This document shows positions 5,722 to 12,484 of a DNA stretch of 12,484 nt, one piece after another. The notes under the pieces are model-generated. The model searched no databases and was not told where the DNA came from. It was given only the letters and a program-made list of their open reading frames with translations. A program made the position numbers and the translations under genes. This DNA comes from DASVAL01 sp035649575 (GTDB lineage Bacteria > Planctomycetota > UBA1135 > UBA2386). The stretch covers positions 1-12,484 of the forward strand of contig DASRJH010000349.1 in assembly GCA_035649575.1 (NCBI GenBank). The letters run 5' to 3'. Every line of letters begins with the position of its first letter. Position 1 is the stretch's first letter.

Positions 5722-7587
5722 TCACGCCTTGTGGCGCGCAGCCGAGACGTGTTCTGCGACGACTTCGCTGAGACGCTGCTTCGACACCGGCTTCGTCTCG
5801 TAACCCGAGGCGCCGGCCGCCAGGCAGCGATCGCGATCGTCGCCGAGCGCATGAGCGGTCAGCGAGACGATCGGCAGGTCGAAGCCGAGCGCGCGCAGCT
5901 CGCGAATGGCACCGATGCCGTCGAGCTCGGGCATCTGCAGATCCATGAGCACGAGATCGAACGGCTCCCCGCCGCGGCTCGCCTTCATGCGCTCGACGGC
6001 GACACGGCCGTTGTCCGCGATCTCGACCGTATGTCCGAGCTTGGTCAGGATCGTCTTGAGCAACAGCTGGTTGTCGCGCGCATCGTCGACGACGAGCACG
6101 CGGGCCCGTGACACGGTGGGCACAGGCGTCTGCGCAGGATCCGGTGCCGAGACCCGCTCGACCTTGATCGTGATCTCGACGCGAGTCCCGCTCCGCTTGT
6201 CGCTCGACACGAGCACGTCGCCGCCCATGCTGCGCGCGATCTGCTGGGTCATGTAGAGACCGAGACCCGAGCCGCCGTGACGGCGCGTCAGCGACCCGTC
6301 GCCCTGCTTGAACGCCGCGATGCCGCCGGCGAGCAATTGCGGTGGAATGCCCGCGCCGCTGTCCTGGACCACGACCGACAGGTGCGACTCCTTGCCGAAC
6401 GCCGCGCGCGCCGTGACGCTGACGGAGCCCTCGTCGGTGAACTTGACCGCGTTGTCGACGAGGTTGCTGACCATCTGGCGAAGTCGCGCCGGGTCCGTGA
6501 TCACGGCCGTGTCGCCCAGGGCCGAGACGTCGACACGCAGCTGGAGGCTCTTCTCGGTTGCTGCGGCGCGGTAGTGCTCGCATGCCGAACGGATGACTTC
6601 GGCGGGATGACAGCAGCGCTTGTCGAGCAACAGCGTGCCCGACTCCACCTTGGCGAGGTCGAGCAGGCGATCGACGAGCTCGAGCAGGCGTGCCGCATTG
6701 CGCTGGATCGTCTCGGCCGTGGCCCTGCCGGGGGTCCCGCTCGGCACGGCATCGGCGAGTTGTTCCGCCTCGCCGAGCACGCTCGTCAACGGCGTGCGCA
6801 TCTCGTGGCTCACGTTCGCGAGGAACTGGCTCTTCAACCGATCGAGCTCGAGCAGACGCCGGTTCTGCTCGGCGAGTGCCGAGTAGCTCTCGCGCAGGTT
6901 GAACCTCATCACGTCGAGCGTGGAACCGAGCCGTCCGAGCTCGGTCGAGCCGAAGCCCGGCAGCGGCTGCTCGAGTTGACCACGGCCCAGACGCTGCGCC
7001 TCTGCGTCGAGCCGGCGAAGAGGCTTGACGAGGATCACGCGAAGCACCCACCACAACACGACGCCGACGAAGAGGAAGCCATAGCTCGACCGGGTCAGCA
7101 GCTGCATGGTGCGCGCACGCAGCTCGGCCTGCCGAGGGAGCACCGACAAGCCGAGGTGGAAGGTGCCGAGCTGCTCGCCGCCGCGTTCGACGAGGATCGG
7201 TTCGTCGATCAGGATGGTCGTTTCGGTCAGGTGCGGATAGGTGCCGCGCGGATATGCCGCCAGACACGTGCCGTCGCGCCGGGTCACGACCGCGAAGACG
7301 GCGTCCCTCTCGTTGCGCACGAGGTTCTCGACGTCCGTCTCGAGGAACCTGATCTGGCCGGGCGGCACCACGGCGTCGGGATAGAACGATGCCTTCATCA
7401 TCGCGACCGAGCGCCCGTGCTCGAACAACTGCTCGCGGATCTCACGTTCGGCTTCGCGGTAGTTGATCACGCAGACGATCGCGGCCGTCATGCCCGCGGC
7501 CGCGAGCAGGATGGCCACGATGCGCACGCCGATGTCGCGCCGCCAGGAGAGCAGGCCCCTCGGAGTCGCAGTCGGCAGTCGCTTCAC
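5722..7587 (-). CDS. Hybrid sensor histidine kinase / response regulator
   Basis: 621-residue inner-membrane sensor. Helix TM1 lies at about 21-42, a periplasmic sensor domain of about 125 residues at 43-167, TM2 at about 168-187, and HAMP at about 188-240. The HisKA dimerisation domain carries the phospho-acceptor His261 in FLANVSHEMRTPLTSV. The HATPase domain has the N box NLVDNAVKF (375-383), the G1 motif DSGAGI (409-414) and the G2 motif GGSGLGL (438-444). A C-terminal receiver (about 496-611) has the acidic pair Asp501/Asp502, phospho-acceptor Asp549 in LVLMDLQMPELDG, Thr577 and Lys599. All catalytic residues are present. The protein ends after the receiver, so the phosphate must pass to an Hpt or another regulator not in this window. 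The start is GTG with AAGGGG nine bases upstream, three bases after the stop of the PhnD-like gene. Co-transcription with that gene suggests the binding protein presents its ligand to this sensor domain. Confidence 0.95.
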   Translation of the reverse strand: MKRLPTATPRGLLSWRRDIGVRIVAILLAAAGMTAAIVCVINYREAEREIREQLFEHGRSVAMMKASFYPDAVVPPGQIRFLETDVENLVRNERDAVFAVVTRRDGTCLAAYPRGTYPHLTETTILIDEPILVERGGEQLGTFHLGLSVLPRQAELRARTMQLLTRSSYGFLFVGVVLWWVLRVILVKPLRRLDAEAQRLGRGQLEQPLPGFGSTELGRLGSTLDVMRFNLRESYSALAEQNRRLLELDRLKSQFLANVSHEMRTPLTSVLGEAEQLADAVPSGTPGRATAETIQRNAARLLELVDRLLDLAKVESGTLLLDKRCCHPAEVIRSACEHYRAAATEKSLQLRVDVSALGDTAVITDPARLRQMVSNLVDNAVKFTDEGSVSVTARAAFGKESHLSVVVQDSGAGIPPQLLAGGIAAFKQGDGSLTRRHGGSGLGLYMTQQIARSMGGDVLVSSDKRSGTRVEITIKVERVSAPDPAQTPVPTVSRARVLVVDDARDNQLLLKTILTKLGHTVEIADNGRVAVERMKASRGGEPFDLVLMDLQMPELDGIGAIRELRALGFDLPIVSLTAHALGDDRDRCLAAGASGYETKPVSKQRLSEVVAEHVSAARHKA

Positions 7588-7590
7588 CGG

Positions 7591-8493
7591 CTATCGCCCC
7601 TTCGCGGGGGTCGGCGCGGGCACCGTCTGCGGCTTGGGCCCGGGCTTCGGCGCCGGCGCGAACTGTTCGGCCTTCTGCATGCCCTTGCGCACCGTGTCGT
7701 AGTCGCTGTCGCTGGCCGTCTGGAAACCGGGGACCTTCAGGGCTTTCAGCGCCGCGGCGTTGTCGAGCGCCAGCAGACTCGCCGTCAGGGCCTTCAAGAC
7801 CTTCTTGTCGAGCCCTGCGCGCGCCACCCAGGGTTTCGGCGCGTTGTTGAACGAGTGCAGGATGCGCAGCTTGTGAGTCGCCGTCTCGTTCAGCTCCGTG
7901 AACGTATCGCGGTGCAGCGCGCCGGCGTCGTAGTCGCCGATCTCGACGGCCTTGAACACGACATCGTGCATGTCGAGGAACGAGAACGACGCGAGGTTCT
8001 TCGCCGTGATGCCGGCCTGCAGGAGCTCGGCCTGCGACAGGTAGCGTCCGATCGTCGACTGGTTGACGCCGAACGCGAACCGCTTGCCAGCCAGGTCGGC
8101 GAGCGTCGTGATCTCGCTGTCTTCACGCACGACGATCAGCCCCACACCGCGCGAGTCTTCGCGCTCGCTCGCGAGCAGCGTCACCTTGGGGTTGCGCGCC
8201 TGCGCGAGCACGTAGGATGCAGGGCCGAAGCGGACGATGTCGATCTCGCCGGCGACAAAGGCCTCGAGACACGCCTCGTAGGTCGGCGTCACGTGCAGCT
8301 CGACCTCCGCCGTCTCCCCCAACTGCTGCGTGACGAGCCGCGTGAGCTCGACCGTCACGGGCTGGAACTGCTTCCAGACGTCGGTCGGCTTGCGAAAGGA
8401 ATAGATGCCGAGGGAGATGTGGACCGGCGGCTGCGCCGGCGCCGCGGCGGCAGCCGCCGCGATCGCAAGTGCTGCGAGGATCGGACGGGGCAT
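7591..8493 (-). CDS. PhnD-like periplasmic substrate-binding protein
   Basis: 300 residues. An Ala-rich signal peptide (1-20) is followed by a two-lobed binding protein of the PhnD class (phosphate/phosphonate/phosphite-type ABC binding proteins). Seen: SLGIYSFRKPTDVWKQFQPV (27-46), the lobe motif EIDIVRFGPASYVLA (83-97), GKRFAFGVNQSTIGRYL (136-152, the Ser/Thr loop that in PhnD contacts the anion), and DYDAGALHRDTFTEL (187-201). The C-terminal 25 residues are a Pro/Ala/Lys-rich tail. No permease or ATPase genes lie beside it. Instead it sits 8 bp after the giant rhodanese-YidC fusion and 3 bp before a sensor kinase. PhnD-type domains are also known as sensor modules of kinases, for example in the tetrathionate sensor TtrS, so a role as soluble ligand receptor is at least as likely as transport. 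The ligand is unknown. The lack of a lipobox suggests a free periplasmic protein. Confidence 0.9.
   Translation of the reverse strand: MPRPILAALAIAAAAAAAPAQPPVHISLGIYSFRKPTDVWKQFQPVTVELTRLVTQQLGETAEVELHVTPTYEACLEAFVAGEIDIVRFGPASYVLAQARNPKVTLLASEREDSRGVGLIVVREDSEITTLADLAGKRFAFGVNQSTIGRYLSQAELLQAGITAKNLASFSFLDMHDVVFKAVEIGDYDAGALHRDTFTELNETATHKLRILHSFNNAPKPWVARAGLDKKVLKALTASLLALDNAAALKALKVPGFQTASDSDYDTVRKGMQKAEQFAPAPKPGPKPQTVPAPTPAKGR
7597..7602 (-). promoter_or_regulatory. Ribosome binding site for the GTG start of the histidine kinase
   Basis: AAGGGG on the minus strand (7602-7597) lies in the last codons of the PhnD-like gene, nine bases before the GTG at 7587-7585. It supports that start and translational linkage of the two genes. 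Confidence 0.5.
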
Positions 8494-8501
8494 GCCCCCG
8501 G

Positions 8502-11500
8502 CTATCGGCCCGAATTGATCCTCGCTGTGAGCGAGGCGCGGAATGCCTCGGTGTTCTCGGATGCGTCGACCGGCTTCAGGAAGCGCACGGTGTCGAACTT
8601 CACACCAGCGCGCGCGCAATTGCGCCATGCCAAGGACGCCTGGGCGATCTCGCCGCCGAACCGCATCTCGAACGCCCCGTCGGGCAGCAGTCTCGGATCC
8701 TTGATCTCGATACAAGCGCCGCCGGCGCTCAGATCGCGCACGCGCACGGCCAGTCGCTGGCCGCCGGCACGCAGCTCGCCGAGCAGTTCGACGCGCGGCC
8801 GCGGCTGGCGGCGTTCCGGCACCAGTTCGACGACGCCGTTGCGCTTCAGGCAGACGACGTCGCCGGTGCGGAGCCGGCGCGTTGCACCGGCGACCCCGAC
8901 GACCGTCGCGAGGTCGTGTTCGCGGGCCTGGATCGCGGCATGAGACAGCCAGCCGCCGATCTCGGTGATGAGGCCAGAACCCACCGTGAATGCGGACATC
9001 CAGCAGGGGTCGGTGCACCGCGCGACGAGGATCTCGCCGGGTTGCAGTTCACCGAGTTGCTCGGGCGAACGAACGACTCGCACGCGCCCCGTGACCTCGC
9101 GGCTGCCGGCCACGCAGGTGCCCTTCAGGACGCCCGGCGCCGCCGGTGCGATGACGACCTCGTCGCCGAGCGTTTCGAGGACTGCTTTCGACAGTGCGGT
9201 CGGCACCTCGATCTCGAGCAACTTCTGTCTGCGGGCGCTGCGCTGGGCGACGAGCGCCGTCGCGGCAGCACGGAACTCGGGCTCCACGAGACGCCGCACT
9301 TCGGCCGGAGTGAGCTCGAAGACGCCGTTGCCGAGTTGGAAGCGCTCGCCGACGTGGCACAGCAGACTGCGCAGCACCGCGATCTCGCGCATGGCCTCGT
9401 GCTTGGCATCTTCCTTCAATGCCTGGAAGCGCCGCGCGCGCAGCACGGCGGCGCGCAGCATCCTGGGCAGCGAGTCGAGCCCGACCACCGCGGCGACGCC
9501 GCGACCCGCGCCGCGCGCCTGCAACTTGGCCACGTTCTGGGGCTCTTCCTGGTAACGCGGCTCCGACAACTCGAAGTCGTGCACGGCGCGATGGCCGAAG
9601 CTGTCGAGGAAGGCTTGCGTGCGCCCTTGGGCACTGCCACGCCCGGACAGCAGCAGCAGCGCGCGGCTCACCACGTTGCCGAGCGGATCGCGCAGCAGTG
9701 CGGCGGCGTCGAGACCCGCGCGGTCGGCGAGACGGCGCGCTGCATCGACGAAGAAACCCGCGGCCGTGTTGATCGCCTCGGCTTGCGCATAGGTCTGCTC
9801 GACGAAGTTGGCCCGCACGTCCTCGCAGAGCCGCAGCAGGTCCGCCTCGGGCAGACGAGCGGGGTCGATGGCCCCGAGCTCCGTTGCGCGCTGGAGCCTG
9901 GAAGGCTGCTGCGCGCGCCATTCGTCCTCGAGGCTCTGGGCCGAAGCCGCCAAGCGGAAGCTCGCGAGCGCCGAGAGGGACTTGCTGTTGCGCAGGCGCC
10001 GCTGGCGAAGGTCGACGAAGCAGCGGCCGAACGCCTGCTGCACGAGCGGCTGGTCGTCGACACCGGCGTCGTATGGCAGGCCGTGGCTGCGGCAGGCGCG
10101 ATCGACCGAACCACCGGCTTCCCACAGCGACTGGAACATCGCCAGGCTGTAGCCGGTCGGGGCAGGCAGCAACTCGGCGATCTCGGTCTGCTCGAGCACC
10201 GTTTCGTGAGGCAACGCACCGGCGAAGTGCTGGAGCAAACGATGGCGCTCGGCCTCGACTTCTCCATGGACGTTCTGGGGCAGCCGCGTGATGTCACGCG
10301 CCTGCACGAGCTGGAACCGCCCGCCCGCGCAGACCCACTCGATGTCCTGCGGGCAACCGAACAACGCCTCGACCTTCCTGCCGAGCGCGATCAACTCGTC
10401 GAGCGGCAGCGGCGGCTTCTCGCCACCGATCTGCTCGTTCGTGGCGCGCCCGAAGCGGAACGACTTCGGCGTCGCACGACCCGAGACGAGGGCGTCGCAG
10501 CCACCCTCGACGAGCTCGACCAGCATGCGACCGGCGTGGGCCGGATCGACCGTGAACAGCACACCGGACCACTCGGCCGGACGGAACTCCTGCACGACGA
10601 CGCCGCCCATGCGGCCGCCATAGGAGCCGCGCACGCGCCCGATCGCCGCGTTCACGTGCGGCGTCGCGACATCGAGTTCGGTGCGGAACATGCCGGCCAT
10701 GCTGCTCTCGGCGCCGTCCTCGCCGACCGCCGAGCTGCGAACCGCGGCTCGCGTGATCCCGGCCTCGGCACACGCCTGCCGCAGCGCGCCCTCGGTGCAA
10801 GCCAGGGGTGCTGGCACGACGAACCCCGGCGGCACCGGCAGACCCGCCTCGAGCAGGCGGCCGAGCCGCACCGCCTTGTTGCCGAGATCGGCGTGTTCCC
10901 CGGCCGCCTGGAGCGGCACGAGCCGCAACGGCGCCGACCTCGCCGGAGCCACGCGCTTGCTTCGCCCGAGCCAGCGGCGCTGCAGGATGGTCTGCACGGC
11001 CATGAGCCCCAGGCTCGCCATCAGGTAGAGCTGCACGGCGGCGCGGCTCTCCCAGACCAGTGCCACGATCAGCAGCACGAACGCGAGCGGCAGCACCCAG
11101 CGGCGCTTGTTCTGTTGCTGCAGCCGCACGAAGGCCGCCATCACGACGCCGAACAGCACCGGCAGCACGTAGATCGGATCGGCAGCGGACAGGTCGAACC
11201 ACAACACCGCCGTCGGCCGCGCCGCCGCGACGGTATCGATCGCGGCGAACACGGCGGCGAACAGGCCGATCTGCAGCAGGGCCCCCACGAGGTTGCGCAG
11301 CGGCGACACGCCACCGCGCCGCAACCGGCGCATGGCCTCGCGCCGCCAGACTTCAGGGTCCCTGGCCCACTGCTCCTTCAACTGCGCGAACCCAGGAGCG
11401 AGGCGGCGCTGCACCCACTGGTCGCGTTCCGCGAACAGGCTGAACGGCAGCATCGCGGCTCGCAGCAGGATCACGACGAGCAGGATCGCCACCAACAGGC

Positions 11501-12484
11501 CCGTGTGATCGGCCAGCCACGCGACGATCGCGCCCACCGAAGCCCCGACGAGCCCGAACAGCGACTGACCCTCGCGATCCTTCTTCCACTCGGCGACCCA
11601 CGGCGAGTCGGCGACCGGCATCGTGAACTCGTGCGGTACGGTGTAGCGACCGCGGAAGTCCGCGCCCATGCGATGCAGCCTCAGTCCGAGCAGGAGGCCG
11701 TAGAACGAGCTGCGCTTGTCGTAGCAGACCGCGATGATCGGCCGCTTCGGCAGCGCGCGCAGCGCCTCCTCGGCTTCGGGGGTCGTGAGCTTGCGCAGCG
11801 TCACGTTGATCGCGCCGGGCAGGTGCTCGCGCTCGAATTCCTGCGGATAACGCACGTCGACGAACACGGCGCCCTGCGTCGTGAACAGGTCCATCGCCTC
11901 CGGCGTATCGAGCAGGATCTCCTTCTGCGGATACCACGGCGTCGCGCGGATGTCCGTGCTGTCCGCACGCGCGCCGGTCATCGGACGGTCTTCGGCGACC
12001 CACTTCTCGTAGCCGCCGATCATGAAGTGCGTCGTGATGCCGCGTTCGAAGAACCAGTTGCTGAGCTCCGAGCTGCGGTTGCCCGACTCGCAGAGCAACA
12101 CGGTCTTCTTGCCCTCGACCACGAGGCCGGATTGATCGACCTGCAGGTCCGGATAACGGCGCGCCCACGTGCCGTCGACCTGGCCCATCTCGACTTCTTC
12201 GGGCTCGCGCACGTCGATCAGGTTCAGCGCGTTCCCCTGCTCGATCGCAGCCTGCAGTGCGTCCGTGCTGATGCCGCGCGAGTGCTTCATCTGCCCGCTG
12301 AACGAGAGTGTCTTCAGCGAGGTGTCGCCAACGCCCTTTGCGCCTTCGACCGACTTGCGCACGAGGTTCGTGCGCAGCCGCTGGTTCGTCAGGTCCTCGC
12401 AATGAAGGTGGTAGAGCAGGAACCCGCAGCTGACCGACAAGAAGAGCCCCACCGCGACCAGGAAGGGCCAGCGCGACGTCGGCC
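8502..12484 (-). CDS. Giant fusion: TM - rhodanese x2 - YidC insertase core - RPH/PEP-synthase-like ATP-grasp and phospho-His domain - PilZ (5' end outside window)
   Basis: The frame is open to the right edge. The first internal start is the GTG at 12452 (residue 1 here, 1316 residues), but the codons before it (PTSRWPFLVA) belong to the same membrane helix, so the true start is probably outside the window. Domains: TM helix to about residue 16. Rhodanese 1 (60-160) has Cys121 in CESGNRS; rhodanese 2 (175-290) has Cys243 in CYDKRSS. The YidC/Oxa1 core (296-497) has the entry helix, five TM helices (about 318-338, 386-408, 426-444, 452-468, 471-490), the conserved groove Arg331 in LLRAAMLPF, and FDLSAADPIYVLPVLFGVVM, close to E. 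coli YidC. The ATP-grasp module (518-725) has GNKAVRLGRLLEAGLPVPPG, AVRSSAVGEDG, SGVLFTVDP and DIEW..FQLVQARDIT. The helical substrate-type domain (726-1105) has GHRAVHDFELSEPRYQEEP. The swivel domain (1106-1212) has phospho-acceptor His1171 in GGWLSHAAI. The PilZ domain (1213-1292) has RxxxR (1214-1218) and DLSAGG (1240-1245). No PEP/pyruvate barrel follows. It is first of three minus-strand genes separated by 8 and 3 bp. Confidence 0.92.
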   Translation of the reverse strand, partial: PTSRWPFLVAVGLFLSVSCGFLLYHLHCEDLTNQRLRTNLVRKSVEGAKGVGDTSLKTLSFSGQMKHSRGISTDALQAAIEQGNALNLIDVREPEEVEMGQVDGTWARRYPDLQVDQSGLVVEGKKTVLLCESGNRSSELSNWFFERGITTHFMIGGYEKWVAEDRPMTGARADSTDIRATPWYPQKEILLDTPEAMDLFTTQGAVFVDVRYPQEFEREHLPGAINVTLRKLTTPEAEEALRALPKRPIIAVCYDKRSSFYGLLLGLRLHRMGADFRGRYTVPHEFTMPVADSPWVAEWKKDREGQSLFGLVGASVGAIVAWLADHTGLLVAILLVVILLRAAMLPFSLFAERDQWVQRRLAPGFAQLKEQWARDPEVWRREAMRRLRRGGVSPLRNLVGALLQIGLFAAVFAAIDTVAAARPTAVLWFDLSAADPIYVLPVLFGVVMAAFVRLQQQNKRRWVLPLAFVLLIVALVWESRAAVQLYLMASLGLMAVQTILQRRWLGRSKRVAPARSAPLRLVPLQAAGEHADLGNKAVRLGRLLEAGLPVPPGFVVPAPLACTEGALRQACAEAGITRAAVRSSAVGEDGAESSMAGMFRTELDVATPHVNAAIGRVRGSYGGRMGGVVVQEFRPAEWSGVLFTVDPAHAGRMLVELVEGGCDALVSGRATPKSFRFGRATNEQIGGEKPPLPLDELIALGRKVEALFGCPQDIEWVCAGGRFQLVQARDITRLPQNVHGEVEAERHRLLQHFAGALPHETVLEQTEIAELLPAPTGYSLAMFQSLWEAGGSVDRACRSHGLPYDAGVDDQPLVQQAFGRCFVDLRQRRLRNSKSLSALASFRLAASAQSLEDEWRAQQPSRLQRATELGAIDPARLPEADLLRLCEDVRANFVEQTYAQAEAINTAAGFFVDAARRLADRAGLDAAALLRDPLGNVVSRALLLLSGRGSAQGRTQAFLDSFGHRAVHDFELSEPRYQEEPQNVAKLQARGAGRGVAAVVGLDSLPRMLRAAVLRARRFQALKEDAKHEAMREIAVLRSLLCHVGERFQLGNGVFELTPAEVRRLVEPEFRAAATALVAQRSARRQKLLEIEVPTALSKAVLETLGDEVVIAPAAPGVLKGTCVAGSREVTGRVRVVRSPEQLGELQPGEILVARCTDPCWMSAFTVGSGLITEIGGWLSHAAIQAREHDLATVVGVAGATRRLRTGDVVCLKRNGVVELVPERRQPRPRVELLGELRAGGQRLAVRVRDLSAGGACIEIKDPRLLPDGAFEMRFGGEIAQASLAWRNCARAGVKFDTVRFLKPVDASENTEAFRASLTARINSGR

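Noticed and set aside
6277..8943. 888-codon plus-strand open frame
   Set aside because: It runs antisense across the kinase, the PhnD-like gene and the end of the fusion gene, is rich in Arg/Leu/Asp/His with no domain, and crosses three real gene boundaries.
9138..10277. Possibility that the fusion includes a full PEP synthase or pyruvate phosphate dikinase
   Set aside because: The chain ends with PilZ after the swivel domain, so the PEP/pyruvate barrel is absent; the central helical segment fits the rifampin-phosphotransferase-type arrangement better.
1..12484. CRISPR arrays, tRNA or rRNA genes, insertion sequences or attachment sites
   Set aside because: No regularly spaced direct repeats, cloverleaf-like sequence, transposase motif or terminal inverted repeats were seen.

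Overview
This is a GC-rich bacterial window with short intergenic gaps, Sec-type signal peptides and periplasm-facing proteins, so a Gram-negative (diderm) organism is likely. The small secreted protein at 5239-5718 carries a C-terminal motif pattern that I associate from memory with secreted proteins of deep planctomycete lineages and some Myxococcota. The ECF sigma/membrane-partner pair fits that. Planctomycetota is my best guess, held loosely.

Left part (1-2504): a divergent pair of housekeeping genes. On the minus strand is the first half of biosynthetic arginine decarboxylase (speA, cut by the window start). On the plus strand is serine hydroxymethyltransferase (glyA). They share a 218-bp intergenic region. 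Then comes a plus-strand regulatory pair (2564-3993): an ECF-type sigma factor overlapping by 4 bp a single-pass membrane protein that is probably its anti-sigma factor but lacks the usual zinc motif.

Middle part (4021-5718): three small cell-surface genes with no firm function. They are a secreted beta-rich protein (minus), a three-helix membrane protein with a bacterial PH-like domain (plus, followed by a likely intrinsic terminator), and a Cys-rich secreted protein (plus).

Right part (5722-12484, minus strand): a tightly packed three-gene operon, which is the striking part of the window. Its first gene encodes a giant fusion of at least 1,316 residues that runs off the right edge: N-terminal membrane helix, two rhodanese domains, a complete YidC/Oxa1 insertase core, a rifampin-phosphotransferase/PEP-synthase-like ATP-grasp plus phospho-His swivel module, and a PilZ (c-di-GMP) domain. 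YidC topology predicts that the rhodaneses sit in the periplasm where the P1 domain of E. coli YidC would be, with the ATP-dependent and PilZ parts in the cytoplasm. Eight bases later comes a lone PhnD-type periplasmic binding protein without transporter genes. Three bases after that comes a hybrid histidine kinase/response regulator with a periplasmic sensor domain. I infer a membrane signalling or envelope-modification system that reads a periplasmic ligand (possibly a sulfur or phosphorus oxyanion) and couples it to a phosphotransfer reaction. The protein families are clear from the sequence; the joint function is a hypothesis.
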